DNA from: Bacteroidales bacterium
Lineage (GTDB): Bacteria > Bacteroidota > Bacteroidia > Bacteroidales > Muribaculaceae
DNA: 37,650 nt
Direction of reading: 5' to 3'
Assembly (NCBI GenBank): GCA_014800685.1
Contig: JAAVFQ010000011.1
Coordinates: 8,128 to 45,777, forward strand
Part shown: in pieces, positions 23,123 to 30,339 of the stretch
How positions within the stretch are numbered: position 1 is the first letter of the stretch
Layout: each line of letters begins with the position of its first letter
Position numbers and translations under genes: made by a program
The notes under the pieces: model-generated
What the model saw: the letters and a program-made list of their open reading frames with translations, nothing else
What the model was told of the DNA's origin: nothing
Databases searched by the model: none

Positions 23123-24352
23123 ATGAAAAAAATTGTTTATCTATTGCTTTGTCTCTTATTTTGGAGTTGTAGCGATGAAATGTTAGAGGAAAATAGTTTA
23201 GCTAGCTCCAATCATACTGATTGTTCTTATGTTTTTTCTCCAGATGAGGCGGCCTACTATGCCCTTAATGTTGTCAATAGTATTGACACGAAAGGTACGA
23301 GACACGAACGAAAGGTTGCTTCTGTTGAGGTGATTGGAACGACAGAAAAATCGACTCGTGGGGGAGAAGGCACGCGCGCTGACTCATTGTTGTATCTTGT
23401 TAATTTTGAGGGAGATGATGGTTTCGCTCTGATTTCTGCTAATAAAAGAGCTTCTATTCCCTTTTATGCCTTAAGTGATGAAGGTAATTTAAATCTTGCT
23501 GACACTTTAGAGAATAGAGCCCTTGCAACTAGAATGCGTGCTATTTATGAAAGCGCAGCTGACTCATGGATTGTTGATACAGTGACGTGGAATGTCAATC
23601 CTAATCCCATAATAGTACCTAGTCCGGATGAAAATAAATTATTGCAAAGAGTATCTCCACTTTTACATTACAATGTGAGAAGTTGGAATCAAAGATCTCC
23701 ATTCAATAAGTATTGTTTCGCTCCAAATGGAAATAATGCAATGGTGGGTTGTACAGCAGTTGCTGTTGCGATGATAACTAGTTTTTACGAGTGGCCTATA
23801 GAATACAAGGGAAATATAATAGATTGGGCAGCAATTAAATCAAAATATTATGCGAATGATTCATTGTATAAGTTTTTGAGTCAATTAGGATCTTCTGAAA
23901 ATATTGATATTCAATACGGAGAGTCTAGTTCTGGTGGAAGTGTGTCTAACGTAAGTAGGACGTTCACCAATTTGGGCTATAATAAAAATACAGGCTGGAC
24001 AAATTACAATCCAAGAGTTGCATTGACCTTGCTGGCAGGGGGTAATCCTCTTCTTGTGACAGGCGTTTCTGTTGAAGATACTTCTAAAGGTATTGTTGAC
24101 TCATATCATATGTGGGCTATTGATGGATTTGTAACGTATGAACATTCGCCAAAGTCGAACCCTACTTCTAAATCAATAAATAATTATATACACATTGTTT
24201 GGGGTTGGGAGGCAAAAGGAAATGGCTATTTTTATGATTTTGGCGGTTATCCCTTTGAAACTGATAAATATGATACTAGGCCAAGTTACGCTGTAAAGTA
24301 TCTTTATGACAAAGATTTGAAACTATTTTGCGCCTTTCCTCCTAATAAATAG
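23123..24352 (+). CDS. C10-family (streptopain-like) cysteine peptidase, lipoprotein
   Basis: 409 residues from the ATG at 23123. The lipobox LFWSC places the lipid Cys at residue 16, so the enzyme should be membrane anchored. Residues 35-110 look like the Spi/propeptide region (SPDEAAYYALNVVNS, LYLVNFEGDDGFALISANKRASIPFYALS). The catalytic domain follows, with GCTAVAVAMI giving the nucleophile Cys210, YHMWAIDGF giving His329, and VWGWEAKGNGYF, the typical Trp-containing block. Bacteroides fragilis and Streptococcus use such enzymes against host proteins. The gene is visibly richer in A/T than its neighbours, which suggests transfer. It stands alone with its own promoter; the next gene is 308 nt away. 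Confidence 0.88.
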   Translation: MKKIVYLLLCLLFWSCSDEMLEENSLASSNHTDCSYVFSPDEAAYYALNVVNSIDTKGTRHERKVASVEVIGTTEKSTRGGEGTRADSLLYLVNFEGDDGFALISANKRASIPFYALSDEGNLNLADTLENRALATRMRAIYESAADSWIVDTVTWNVNPNPIIVPSPDENKLLQRVSPLLHYNVRSWNQRSPFNKYCFAPNGNNAMVGCTAVAVAMITSFYEWPIEYKGNIIDWAAIKSKYYANDSLYKFLSQLGSSENIDIQYGESSSGGSVSNVSRTFTNLGYNKNTGWTNYNPRVALTLLAGGNPLLVTGVSVEDTSKGIVDSYHMWAIDGFVTYEHSPKSNPTSKSINNYIHIVWGWEAKGNGYFYDFGGYPFETDKYDTRPSYAVKYLYDKDLKLFCAFPPNK

Positions 24353-24561
24353 TCAATAAAATCCGTTAATTTGTTTAGATGTAAGACATTCAACAAAGTA
24401 TGTATTGAAATCTAATGTATACTAAATTAGGTCATATTTGTAAACAATTTTGGTGTGATGAAAATTATTTATAGTCCGCTACTAATGACATACAGTGACC
24501 TGAGAAAGTATATAAGATGCAAAAACGCATTTAAAGTTAAGATTGAATCCTTACTTATTAT

Positions 24562-24569
24562 TAACTTTG
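24562..24569 (+). promoter_or_regulatory. -7 promoter element of the lipoprotein gene at 24661
   Basis: TAACTTTG lies 91 nt upstream of the ATG. The nearest TTG (24543) is too close for the normal 19-21 spacing, so the -33 element is poor. The gap 24353-24660 shows nothing else. Confidence 0.5.
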
Positions 24570-24660
24570 TTCATGTGAAGATAAAATAAACTTTGCATCT
24601 ACACTTCCTCATTATAATGTTCATAGTCTAAATACAAGAATAATTAAAATTTTTGAAGAT

Positions 24661-25341
24661 ATGAAGAAAAGATATATGCTGATGGCAGTGTGTGCTATGG
24701 GTTTCGCGCTTGTCTCTTGCTCAAGCAATGACGAGCCTCACGCGCCACAAAAGGAAACCGCAGATTTCTACAAGGGTTGGGAGTATCTGGCTCATGAGGA
24801 TATGACTCCGGAGAGTGTCGGTGTTTTTTATGATGCACCGCGTCTGGAAGTTTCCTTTGATGGCGTAAAAGGATATGTGGAGCAAGAAGTGAATGAAAAT
24901 AGTACATGCTATTTCCCCTCTTTCGGCGGCTCTTTCACTGTGGCCGAGTCGAATAAAGAGGAGCTGAATGCATGGCGGGTTGCCGCAATAAGGCTCTATC
25001 AGAATGGAGAATTCATTTCTATAGATGACTCGGAGGGCCTTAATGGGATAGGTGTGCGCGGACTCAACACACGTTCACGCTATGAGCAGGAATTGCAGTT
25101 AGCCCCGAATGCTGATGATAAGGCTAAGATATATGAAGTGAATGTAGAAATATTCCCGAAATGTAGCAAAAGCCTCACTGAGCCTGTCAAGTTGACATAC
25201 TTGTGGTATCAGTTGCCGGAGGGTACAAAAGTTGATGCCCTTTACCGCGGCAGCATTTCTTATCAAGTCTTTCAAGACTTTTGCATCACGGATGAGGGGC
25301 ATGAGTTCCGTCACAATCTTTGGGCTATGCTAAGTAAGTAG
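24661..25341 (+). CDS. Lipoprotein of unknown function
   Basis: 226 residues; the signal peptide ends in LVSC (Cys20), followed by SSNDEP. I do not recognise the family. The mature protein has a beta-rich look (RLEVSFDGVKGYVEQEV, KAKIYEVNVEIFPKC, VKLTYLWYQLPEG), perhaps one or two Ig-like sandwiches. There is no enzymatic motif. It follows the C10 peptidase, and peptidase genes of that family sometimes have inhibitor genes beside them, but nothing in the sequence supports that role here. Its last 10 codons belong to the 284-nt duplicated segment, and a terminator follows at 25393. Confidence 0.7.
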   Translation: MKKRYMLMAVCAMGFALVSCSSNDEPHAPQKETADFYKGWEYLAHEDMTPESVGVFYDAPRLEVSFDGVKGYVEQEVNENSTCYFPSFGGSFTVAESNKEELNAWRVAAIRLYQNGEFISIDDSEGLNGIGVRGLNTRSRYEQELQLAPNADDKAKIYEVNVEIFPKCSKSLTEPVKLTYLWYQLPEGTKVDALYRGSISYQVFQDFCITDEGHEFRHNLWAMLSK

Positions 25342-25392
25342 CAAGCAAGTTAACTTTTCAAGCTGATTTACTTAAAAATTTATATGAAAGTT

Positions 25393-25425
25393 GGTGTGTC
25401 TGTAGATTTAGATGCACCGCTTTTT
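25393..25425 (+). terminator. Intrinsic terminator of the lipoprotein gene (copy A)
   Basis: GGTGTGTCTG (25393-25402) pairs with TAGATGCACC (25409-25418), including a few G-U pairs, and is followed by GCTTTTT. It lies 52 nt behind the lipoprotein stop codon. Confidence 0.65.
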
Positions 25426-25442
25426 CGTATTGTGCGGCGAGG

Positions 25443-25593
25443 TCAGAAGAATCGGGAGAAGAGAGTGGCCATCCCTTTATTGACCTTTATCGTCCAGATG
25501 ATGAGAGGACGGAGCAGGCGCCGCTGGAATTTAGTGAGAAAGGGTGATTTGCTAAGTCTGTTTGTCAGGATTTCAGCAGAGGTCTTTCCTCTG
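25443..25593 (-). pseudogene. Glycosyltransferase 3'-end fragment
   Basis: On the minus strand this stretch encodes the last ~50 residues of the GT2 protein encoded at 26708-27676 (AEILTNRLSKSPFLTKFQ ... GMATLFSRFF) with its stop codon at 25443-25445. It has no start and no catalytic part. It is a by-product of the segmental duplication. A plus-strand open frame over the same bases (25384-25647) is a shadow. Confidence 0.85.
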
Positions 25594-25615
25594 TTCAGAA
25601 TTTTTTGTAACTTTG
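25585..25615 (+). promoter_or_regulatory. Promoter of the NADase-type-domain lipoprotein gene
   Basis: TTTC (25585-25588), a 19-nt spacer and TAACTTTG (25608-25615). The -33 part lies inside duplicated copy A and the -7 part just beyond its edge, so the promoter spans the junction. Confidence 0.55.
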
Positions 25616-25637
25616 TGTTCTACATTATGAAATTCCG

Positions 25638-26342
25638 ATGGAAATGAAGATTCAGCTGATTTGTATGGCATGCGTAGCCGTAATGTTAACATCCTGTGGG
25701 AAGGCGAAGAAAGTGCTTTTGGAGATTGAGTCTGATTGGGCTGATAAGACAGAAGTGAGCCATGATACTGTGGTTAAGGTGGTCTATCAGGAGAGGTTAC
25801 AATCGGAAGAGCCGAGGATGGCTCCCGATGAACCGCGCTCGAAGCGCCTTAGCGTCACCGGAGCAAGTTATGATTGGACACTTGCGCCCCAGGGGGGCAA
25901 CAATTATCATCCGCGGAATATGTTTGATGGCAACCGTAACACTGCCTGGGCTGCTAAGATAGCACAGATGCCTGCGGATGCTGACCTTTATTATGGACCG
26001 ACATTTTATGTCAATGCCGATAGAATAGACCGCATAGTGCTGACTAATGGATATGCCAAGTCAAATAAGGCTTTTCGTGACAATACGAGAGCCTCACATA
26101 TCATAATCGCTCGCTCGAATTATGATAATGAGGTTGAAGAGACATACGATGCTGTCCTTTACGAAGGACCCATTAAAGATACATTTTCGCCTCAGACGCT
26201 TCCCGTGTCGCCAACCTATCGCCACAAAAAAGGGAACCAGAAGTATCAGATAATCTTCTCCCCCGGCGATTTCTATTATGGTGACAAATGGGAAGATCTC
26301 TGCGTTTCTGAAATGGAATTTTATGGTATAGCCTCAGAATAG
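25638..26342 (+). CDS. Lipoprotein with NADase-type (F5/8C-like) glycan-binding domain
   Basis: 234 residues from the ATG at 25638; a second ATG two codons on is equally possible. The signal peptide ends in LTSC. Residues about 75-230 carry the pattern of the NAD-glycohydrolase translocation type F5/8C domain: SYDWTLAPQGGNNYHPRNMFDGNRNTAWA, then RIVLTNGYAKSNKAFRDNTR, and CVSEMEFYG at the end. Such domains are thought to bind glycans. No catalytic domain is attached, so it may be a surface sugar-binding protein. It lies between the two copies of the duplicated segment and has its own promoter. Confidence 0.75.
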   Translation: MEMKIQLICMACVAVMLTSCGKAKKVLLEIESDWADKTEVSHDTVVKVVYQERLQSEEPRMAPDEPRSKRLSVTGASYDWTLAPQGGNNYHPRNMFDGNRNTAWAAKIAQMPADADLYYGPTFYVNADRIDRIVLTNGYAKSNKAFRDNTRASHIIIARSNYDNEVEETYDAVLYEGPIKDTFSPQTLPVSPTYRHKKGNQKYQIIFSPGDFYYGDKWEDLCVSEMEFYGIASE

Positions 26343-26367
26343 TATTTTAGGGGAGGGGAAACTGGGT

Positions 26368-26534
26368 CTATTCTTTCAGTGCATACCGGATTGGGTCGTG
26401 ACAACCCGAACTGACTTCATCAATAATTTCGCTGCAACGACTTTCTGAAAATTTGATCTTCTTCATTCTTTATTGCGTTTTGCGTAGGCTAGTTTGTCCT
26501 TGCTTTTTTGGCGGATTTGGTCAAGTTCTTCCAT
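26368..26534 (-). other. Two tiny overlapping open frames, possibly a gene remnant
   Basis: On the minus strand an ATG at 26534 opens 23 codons (MEELDQIRQKSKDKLAYAKR...) ending at 26463. An ATG overlapping its stop (ATGA) opens 32 codons (MKKIKFSESRCSEIIDEV...) ending at 26368. The composition is protein-like (Lys/Glu-rich) and the ATGA coupling is suggestive. No family was recognised and no promoter was seen. They may be remains of a gene lost during the rearrangement. This is the only content seen in 26343-26574. Confidence 0.2.
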
Positions 26535-26574
26535 CGTGTTGAACTTTGCTTCGGAAAACTGAATGTTGATTTAT

Positions 26575-26858
26575 GTCACAATCTTTGGGGTAAGTAAGTT
26601 ATTATAAGGCAAGTTAACTTTCCCAAGTTAATTTACTTAGAGAATTTTTAAGAAGGTCGGTGTGTCTGTAGATTCAGATGCACCGCTTTTGGTATTGAGT
26701 GGCGACGTCAGAAGAATCGGGAGAAGAGAGTGGCCATCCCTTTATTGACCTTTATCGTCCAGATGATGAGAGGACGGAGCAAGCGCCGCTGGAATTTAGT
26801 GAGAAAGGGTGATTTGCTAAGTCTGTTTGTCAGGATTTCAGCAGATGTCTTTCCTCTG
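26575..26858. repeat. Duplicated segment, copy B
   Basis: Direct repeat of 25310-25593. It starts with GTCACAATCTTTGGG, which in copy A is coding sequence near the lipoprotein 3' end but here is an orphan fragment. It runs through the terminator hairpin (26659-26690) and ends inside the intact glycosyltransferase gene. Confidence 0.9.
26659..26690 (+). terminator. Intrinsic terminator (copy B)
   Basis: GGTGTGTCTG (26659-26668) pairs with CAGATGCACC (26675-26684) with two G-U pairs and is followed by GCTTTT. It would end plus-strand transcripts coming from the glycan-binding lipoprotein gene before they run into the convergent glycosyltransferase gene. Confidence 0.55.
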
Positions 26859-27676
26859 GAAGATGTGAATGATTTTGCTTCGCGCAGATAATGCCCGGCG
26901 AGGACAGCCCTCCGATATTCGAGTAGCGACATCAGACTGCGGTCTCTTTCATCATCCGTGGTGCGCAATGCTCTCTCTATCGACTGAAGCGACATCTCCC
27001 ATTCGCCGGCCCGATGCGTGAAATTACGTCCCGTAATGGAGCGGGAGGTGAAATGGATGGTCACAAGGTCTTTGTCAATGAATGAGAAATGAGGATGGCA
27101 GAGGAGCACTCTAACCCCGAATTCCAAATCATTCCAGCAGGGGAGACTTTCGTTCCATCCCCCTGCTCGTCGGTAAAGAGATGTTGAGGCAGCAGTGCGC
27201 TGAGTGGCGAGAATGCCGTGGAGCAGATGATTTCTCAGTGGATTCCGGGAGGAATATCGCAATCTCCTCGAAGTGCCTGAGGAGTCTTTGAATATAGCTC
27301 TCCATGCCACTACGCTATTTTCGGGCGTCGGCGAGGCTGTGAGGGCTTTCATGGCTTCGGCGGCAAGCTCCGGGTGCATGATGTCATCGCTGTCAAAGAA
27401 GCATGAGAATCGGCTGCTGACAAGCGCGAGACCGGCATTGCGCGCTGCGGAGGCTCCCTTTCTCTTTTCGCATATCACGTCGATGATGAGGTCATCGCTC
27501 TGATGAAGCTCTTTCCATTGGCGCAGAATGTCGAAAGTCCCGTCGGTAGAGTTATTGTCTACGAGCACTATGTGGAGAGGCCGGTAACTCTGGGCCACAA
27601 TGCTATCCAGAGTGCGGCTTACTATCCGTGCCCGATTATGCACCGGAATAACGATGCTGAATGTCTCTCTGTTCAT
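26708..27676 (-). CDS. GT2-family glycosyltransferase
   Basis: 322 residues, GT-A fold family 2: FSIVIPVHNRARIVSRTLDSIVAQSY, HIVLVDNNSTDGT, KGASAARNAG and CFFDSDD with the metal-binding DSD. The C-terminal ~50 residues are basic and end in a short amphipathic or hydrophobic stretch (PLIIWTIKVNKGMATLFSRFF), perhaps for membrane contact. It is the last gene of the typA-tamB-tamL run, 2 nt behind the small membrane-protein gene. The sugar and acceptor are unknown. The final 50 codons are duplicated at 25443-25593. Confidence 0.85.
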   Translation of the reverse strand: MNRETFSIVIPVHNRARIVSRTLDSIVAQSYRPLHIVLVDNNSTDGTFDILRQWKELHQSDDLIIDVICEKRKGASAARNAGLALVSSRFSCFFDSDDIMHPELAAEAMKALTASPTPENSVVAWRAIFKDSSGTSRRLRYSSRNPLRNHLLHGILATQRTAASTSLYRRAGGWNESLPCWNDLEFGVRVLLCHPHFSFIDKDLVTIHFTSRSITGRNFTHRAGEWEMSLQSIERALRTTDDERDRSLMSLLEYRRAVLAGHYLREAKSFTSSRGKTSAEILTNRLSKSPFLTKFQRRLLRPLIIWTIKVNKGMATLFSRFF

Positions 27677-27678
27677 GC

Positions 27679-28008
27679 TCAGTTTTTATTGTCAAGGGGC
27701 GATGCAGTCCGTGGAGCTTCAGATGATTGCCGGCTCCTGGCGCGTTTGGTTGCGCGGTGACTGCCCGCTTTCCTGCCTCCTCTTTTCGCACTCTTGCGAT
27801 AAGAATGCGTCTCAGCCTCACCGGAAACGAGAGTGTCGGCCGGAGTGATTTCGTGGGCCACATGAATAGTGACAGGGGCGCCCTCCTCGTTCGTTTGATT
27901 TTCGTTTAGCGAGGGCATCCACCAAGTGACTGCGATAGAGGCAAGAATAAGGACACCGAGAATTATCAGCGCCCAGAATGTAGGATTGGCGGCGAGTTTT
28001 GCCTTCAT
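27679..28008 (-). CDS. Small single-pass membrane protein
   Basis: 109 residues. One membrane helix spans about 11-31 (FWALIILGVLILASIAVTWWM), followed by an acidic middle and a strongly basic Arg/Lys/Ser tail from about residue 70. I do not recognise a family. The placement 2 nt downstream of the tamL stop and 2 nt before the glycosyltransferase gene argues for a real gene. The topology (tail in or out) cannot be decided here. Confidence 0.6.
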   Translation of the reverse strand: MKAKLAANPTFWALIILGVLILASIAVTWWMPSLNENQTNEEGAPVTIHVAHEITPADTLVSGEAETHSYRKSAKRGGRKAGSHRATKRARSRQSSEAPRTASPLDNKN

Positions 28009-28010
28009 GG

Positions 28011-30338
28011 TCAGAAAGGATAGCCGAGCGCGAGGTGAAATGCGAAGGCATTGTGCATCGGTATGTTGAAATATCCGCTATGCCCGGTATTGTAAGGGGC
28101 GTGCAGCCCATAGCCAAGGTCGCCGCGGATCACGAGCATGCCGATGTCTACACGAAGACCTACTCCCGTGCCTAATGCGATATCACGCAGGAAAGTTGAG
28201 GCTTGCAGCTTTCCACCCGGACGATACGGGTCATTCTTGAGAAGCCATATATTTCCGGCGTCTACAAAGACAGCGCCATGCAGGATGCTCACGAGAGGGA
28301 AGCGATATTCACTATTGAGCTCTAACTTGAAGGTACCCGTCTGGTCGAAATAACCGTTCACCTGGTCTTTGGGCGCACGGTAAGAGCCGGGACCTATGGA
28401 GCGCACTGTGAACGCGCGGATGGAGTTGGCGCCCCCGATGTAGAACTGTTCGGTGTATGGCACCTCAGTGGAGTTGCCGTAGGCGTGTTCGGCTCCTATG
28501 AGTACGCGCGACACCAGCCAGTGGTCAGTGTTGCGTATCAGGCGTCGGGAATAGACGAGCTGAACCTGCCCTTTCACAAACTGAGAGAAGGGTGTCCCGA
28601 AGAGTTTTTTCTCGCCATGTTGCCCGCAGAGGGCCCAGATGCCTGAGAAGATATTGCCAGCCTCTGTGACGCTCGCAGTGAAGTTGAAGCCATTGATGCG
28701 GGCTCTCTCCAGAAAGCGGTCGTAGGTATAAGTATAGTTCATCTGAGGCACAAACTGATTGCGGAAGGAGAGCGCGATGGCCGGATTCTGTGCCATAATG
28801 GAGTCAAACTCGTGCGTGGTCTTCAGCAGCTTGGTGTAAGTGAGTTTGAAGGGCGTGAATTGGTTAAGCACATGGCGTGTGGCTCTCCACTCGTAGGCTA
28901 CGCCGAGGTTGAACTGAGCCATCTTGAAATAGTGGGGTCGGTTAAGTATCGACCCACTGATCGTGAAGGTGGTCCAGTTGATTTCACGCCTCACTCTTCT
29001 TATGAATCCGGGGGCGAGCAGGCGAGGGAAGGCCAGCGAGGCCGAGAGTCCGAATTCGTAGCTGTTGAAGACGGATGAGCGCCCGCGGCCTGTCTGCCAT
29101 TCGTAGTCGGCATTGAGCTGAAGGTTGAGCTTCTCAGCCCCTCCGAAGAGATTATGGTGAGTGAGACCGAAGATGAGACCGGGCCCTATGTAAGAGTTGG
29201 ATTTTGAGGTGGCGTTGACTTCCACAGAGGCCTCCATCGGGCGGTCAAACTTGCAGGTGATATAGACATCCATAAGAGGATTGGCGGCGGCGGTGTCAAC
29301 GGGGATGGGCTGAATCTGGATGTTCTGGAAGAGTCCGGTGCGCGAGAGTCTCGTCTGGGTGTTGTCCATGTCGCGCACGGTGTAGAGGCGCCCTTTGCGA
29401 AATGTGATGCAGGAGGGTATGAGATTTTCGCGCAGACGGGCAGGACGCATTACTATGAGGTCGCCACGGGCGGTATTGAGGGTGTCCGGAGTGCCGTGGA
29501 CGCGGTTGCTCTGGCGCTCTATCGTGGTGAAGACCTTATTAACGCGAAACTGGCGCAGAGCCAGCCCGGGCGTGTTGGAGGCAAGCGTAAGCTTGAGTGC
29601 GATGCTATGTGGGGTAATAGTGGAGTCGGCAAGAAATTCGATGTATTCGGGGCGGAAATAGTAGTAGCCGCGATTTCGAAGGCGGTTGGTGATATTGATG
29701 CGTACTGACTCGAGAGAGTCTACGCAGAATCTCTCGCCGACGGTCAGATATTCCTGACGGCGGGCTACAGAGTCTATGAAGTGATAGATAGGCTTACGGT
29801 CATCGTTGAGATAGATGATGGAGTCGATGAGGTAAGGGCGCGAGACGTTGATGTCATAGCTGATGCGGGCCTTCTTCGGGTTTTTCTTGTCGTAGAGGAG
29901 TTCGTAGTTGGCCGTGGAGCCGAAATATCCGTTATTATCAAGGATGTTTTTGGCCATCTGGACTCTGACCTGTGGCTTAACGTCTTGAATGAGCACAGGT
30001 TCGCGTGAGAAATTGTCGTACACCCATTTGCGCAGTCCTCCGCAGGAATCGCACCAGTTATTATAGATCCAGAGTCCGACGGGGAAAGGATTGTTGACGT
30101 AAGGAGATAAGAAAGGTATCGGGGCGTTTGGCTTGGCGGAGAGAGAGGTGCGGATGTCAGACACCATTTCCGAAGGGAGCTTCTCCTTCTCCGTCGGGTT
30201 AATATTCATTTTCTTGACACCGGTGTAGAGCACTTCCCCCTCGCTGAGTCGGCGCGTGGTGGAGCAAGCGGTCAGAAGAAGCACGCATAGGAGCGTGAGG
30301 GCACCCGCAGGGCGCCATGCGGATATACGTTTCAGCAT
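28011..30338 (-). CDS. tamL: TamL: lipoprotein TamA-like Omp85 barrel
   Basis: 775 residues; the signal peptide ends in LLTAC (Cys25), followed by STTRRLSEGEVLYTGVKKMNI. TamL differs from proteobacterial TamA by this lipid anchor. POTRA-like parts fill about 40-400 (RVQMAKNILDNNGYFGSTANYELL; SLESVRINITNRLRNRGYYYFRPEYIEFLAD). The C-terminal ~380 residues form a 16-strand barrel of the bacterial surface antigen family, with QFYIGGANSIRAFTVRSIGPG (the VRGF-like loop) and GTGVGLRVDIGMLVIRGDLGYG, ending in Phe as BAM substrates do. It works with TamB in outer-membrane biogenesis or lipid transport. It starts 1 nt after the tamB stop. Confidence 0.85.
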   Translation of the reverse strand: MLKRISAWRPAGALTLLCVLLLTACSTTRRLSEGEVLYTGVKKMNINPTEKEKLPSEMVSDIRTSLSAKPNAPIPFLSPYVNNPFPVGLWIYNNWCDSCGGLRKWVYDNFSREPVLIQDVKPQVRVQMAKNILDNNGYFGSTANYELLYDKKNPKKARISYDINVSRPYLIDSIIYLNDDRKPIYHFIDSVARRQEYLTVGERFCVDSLESVRINITNRLRNRGYYYFRPEYIEFLADSTITPHSIALKLTLASNTPGLALRQFRVNKVFTTIERQSNRVHGTPDTLNTARGDLIVMRPARLRENLIPSCITFRKGRLYTVRDMDNTQTRLSRTGLFQNIQIQPIPVDTAAANPLMDVYITCKFDRPMEASVEVNATSKSNSYIGPGLIFGLTHHNLFGGAEKLNLQLNADYEWQTGRGRSSVFNSYEFGLSASLAFPRLLAPGFIRRVRREINWTTFTISGSILNRPHYFKMAQFNLGVAYEWRATRHVLNQFTPFKLTYTKLLKTTHEFDSIMAQNPAIALSFRNQFVPQMNYTYTYDRFLERARINGFNFTASVTEAGNIFSGIWALCGQHGEKKLFGTPFSQFVKGQVQLVYSRRLIRNTDHWLVSRVLIGAEHAYGNSTEVPYTEQFYIGGANSIRAFTVRSIGPGSYRAPKDQVNGYFDQTGTFKLELNSEYRFPLVSILHGAVFVDAGNIWLLKNDPYRPGGKLQASTFLRDIALGTGVGLRVDIGMLVIRGDLGYGLHAPYNTGHSGYFNIPMHNAFAFHLALGYPF

Positions 30339-30339
30339 C

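Larger units (their letters stand above)
25310..25593. repeat. Duplicated segment, copy A
   Basis: 284 nt repeated directly at 26575-26858. It holds the 3' end of the lipoprotein gene at 24661, an intergenic part, a terminator and the last ~50 codons of the glycosyltransferase gene (antisense). From about 25443 to 25593 only two bases differ from copy B; the first 130 nt are clearly more diverged and contain small indels. Confidence 0.9.

Noticed and set aside
22851..24496. Similar short strings (ACTAATGAC-T/A-TACA) at both sides of the C10 peptidase gene, as possible insertion borders
   Set aside because: Only about 14 of 16 bases agree, with no longer match around them; chance similarity in AT-rich DNA is likely.
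25384..25647. Plus-strand open frame of 87 codons
   Set aside because: It is antisense to the duplicated glycosyltransferase fragment, and its mirror frame has no lipobox or domain.
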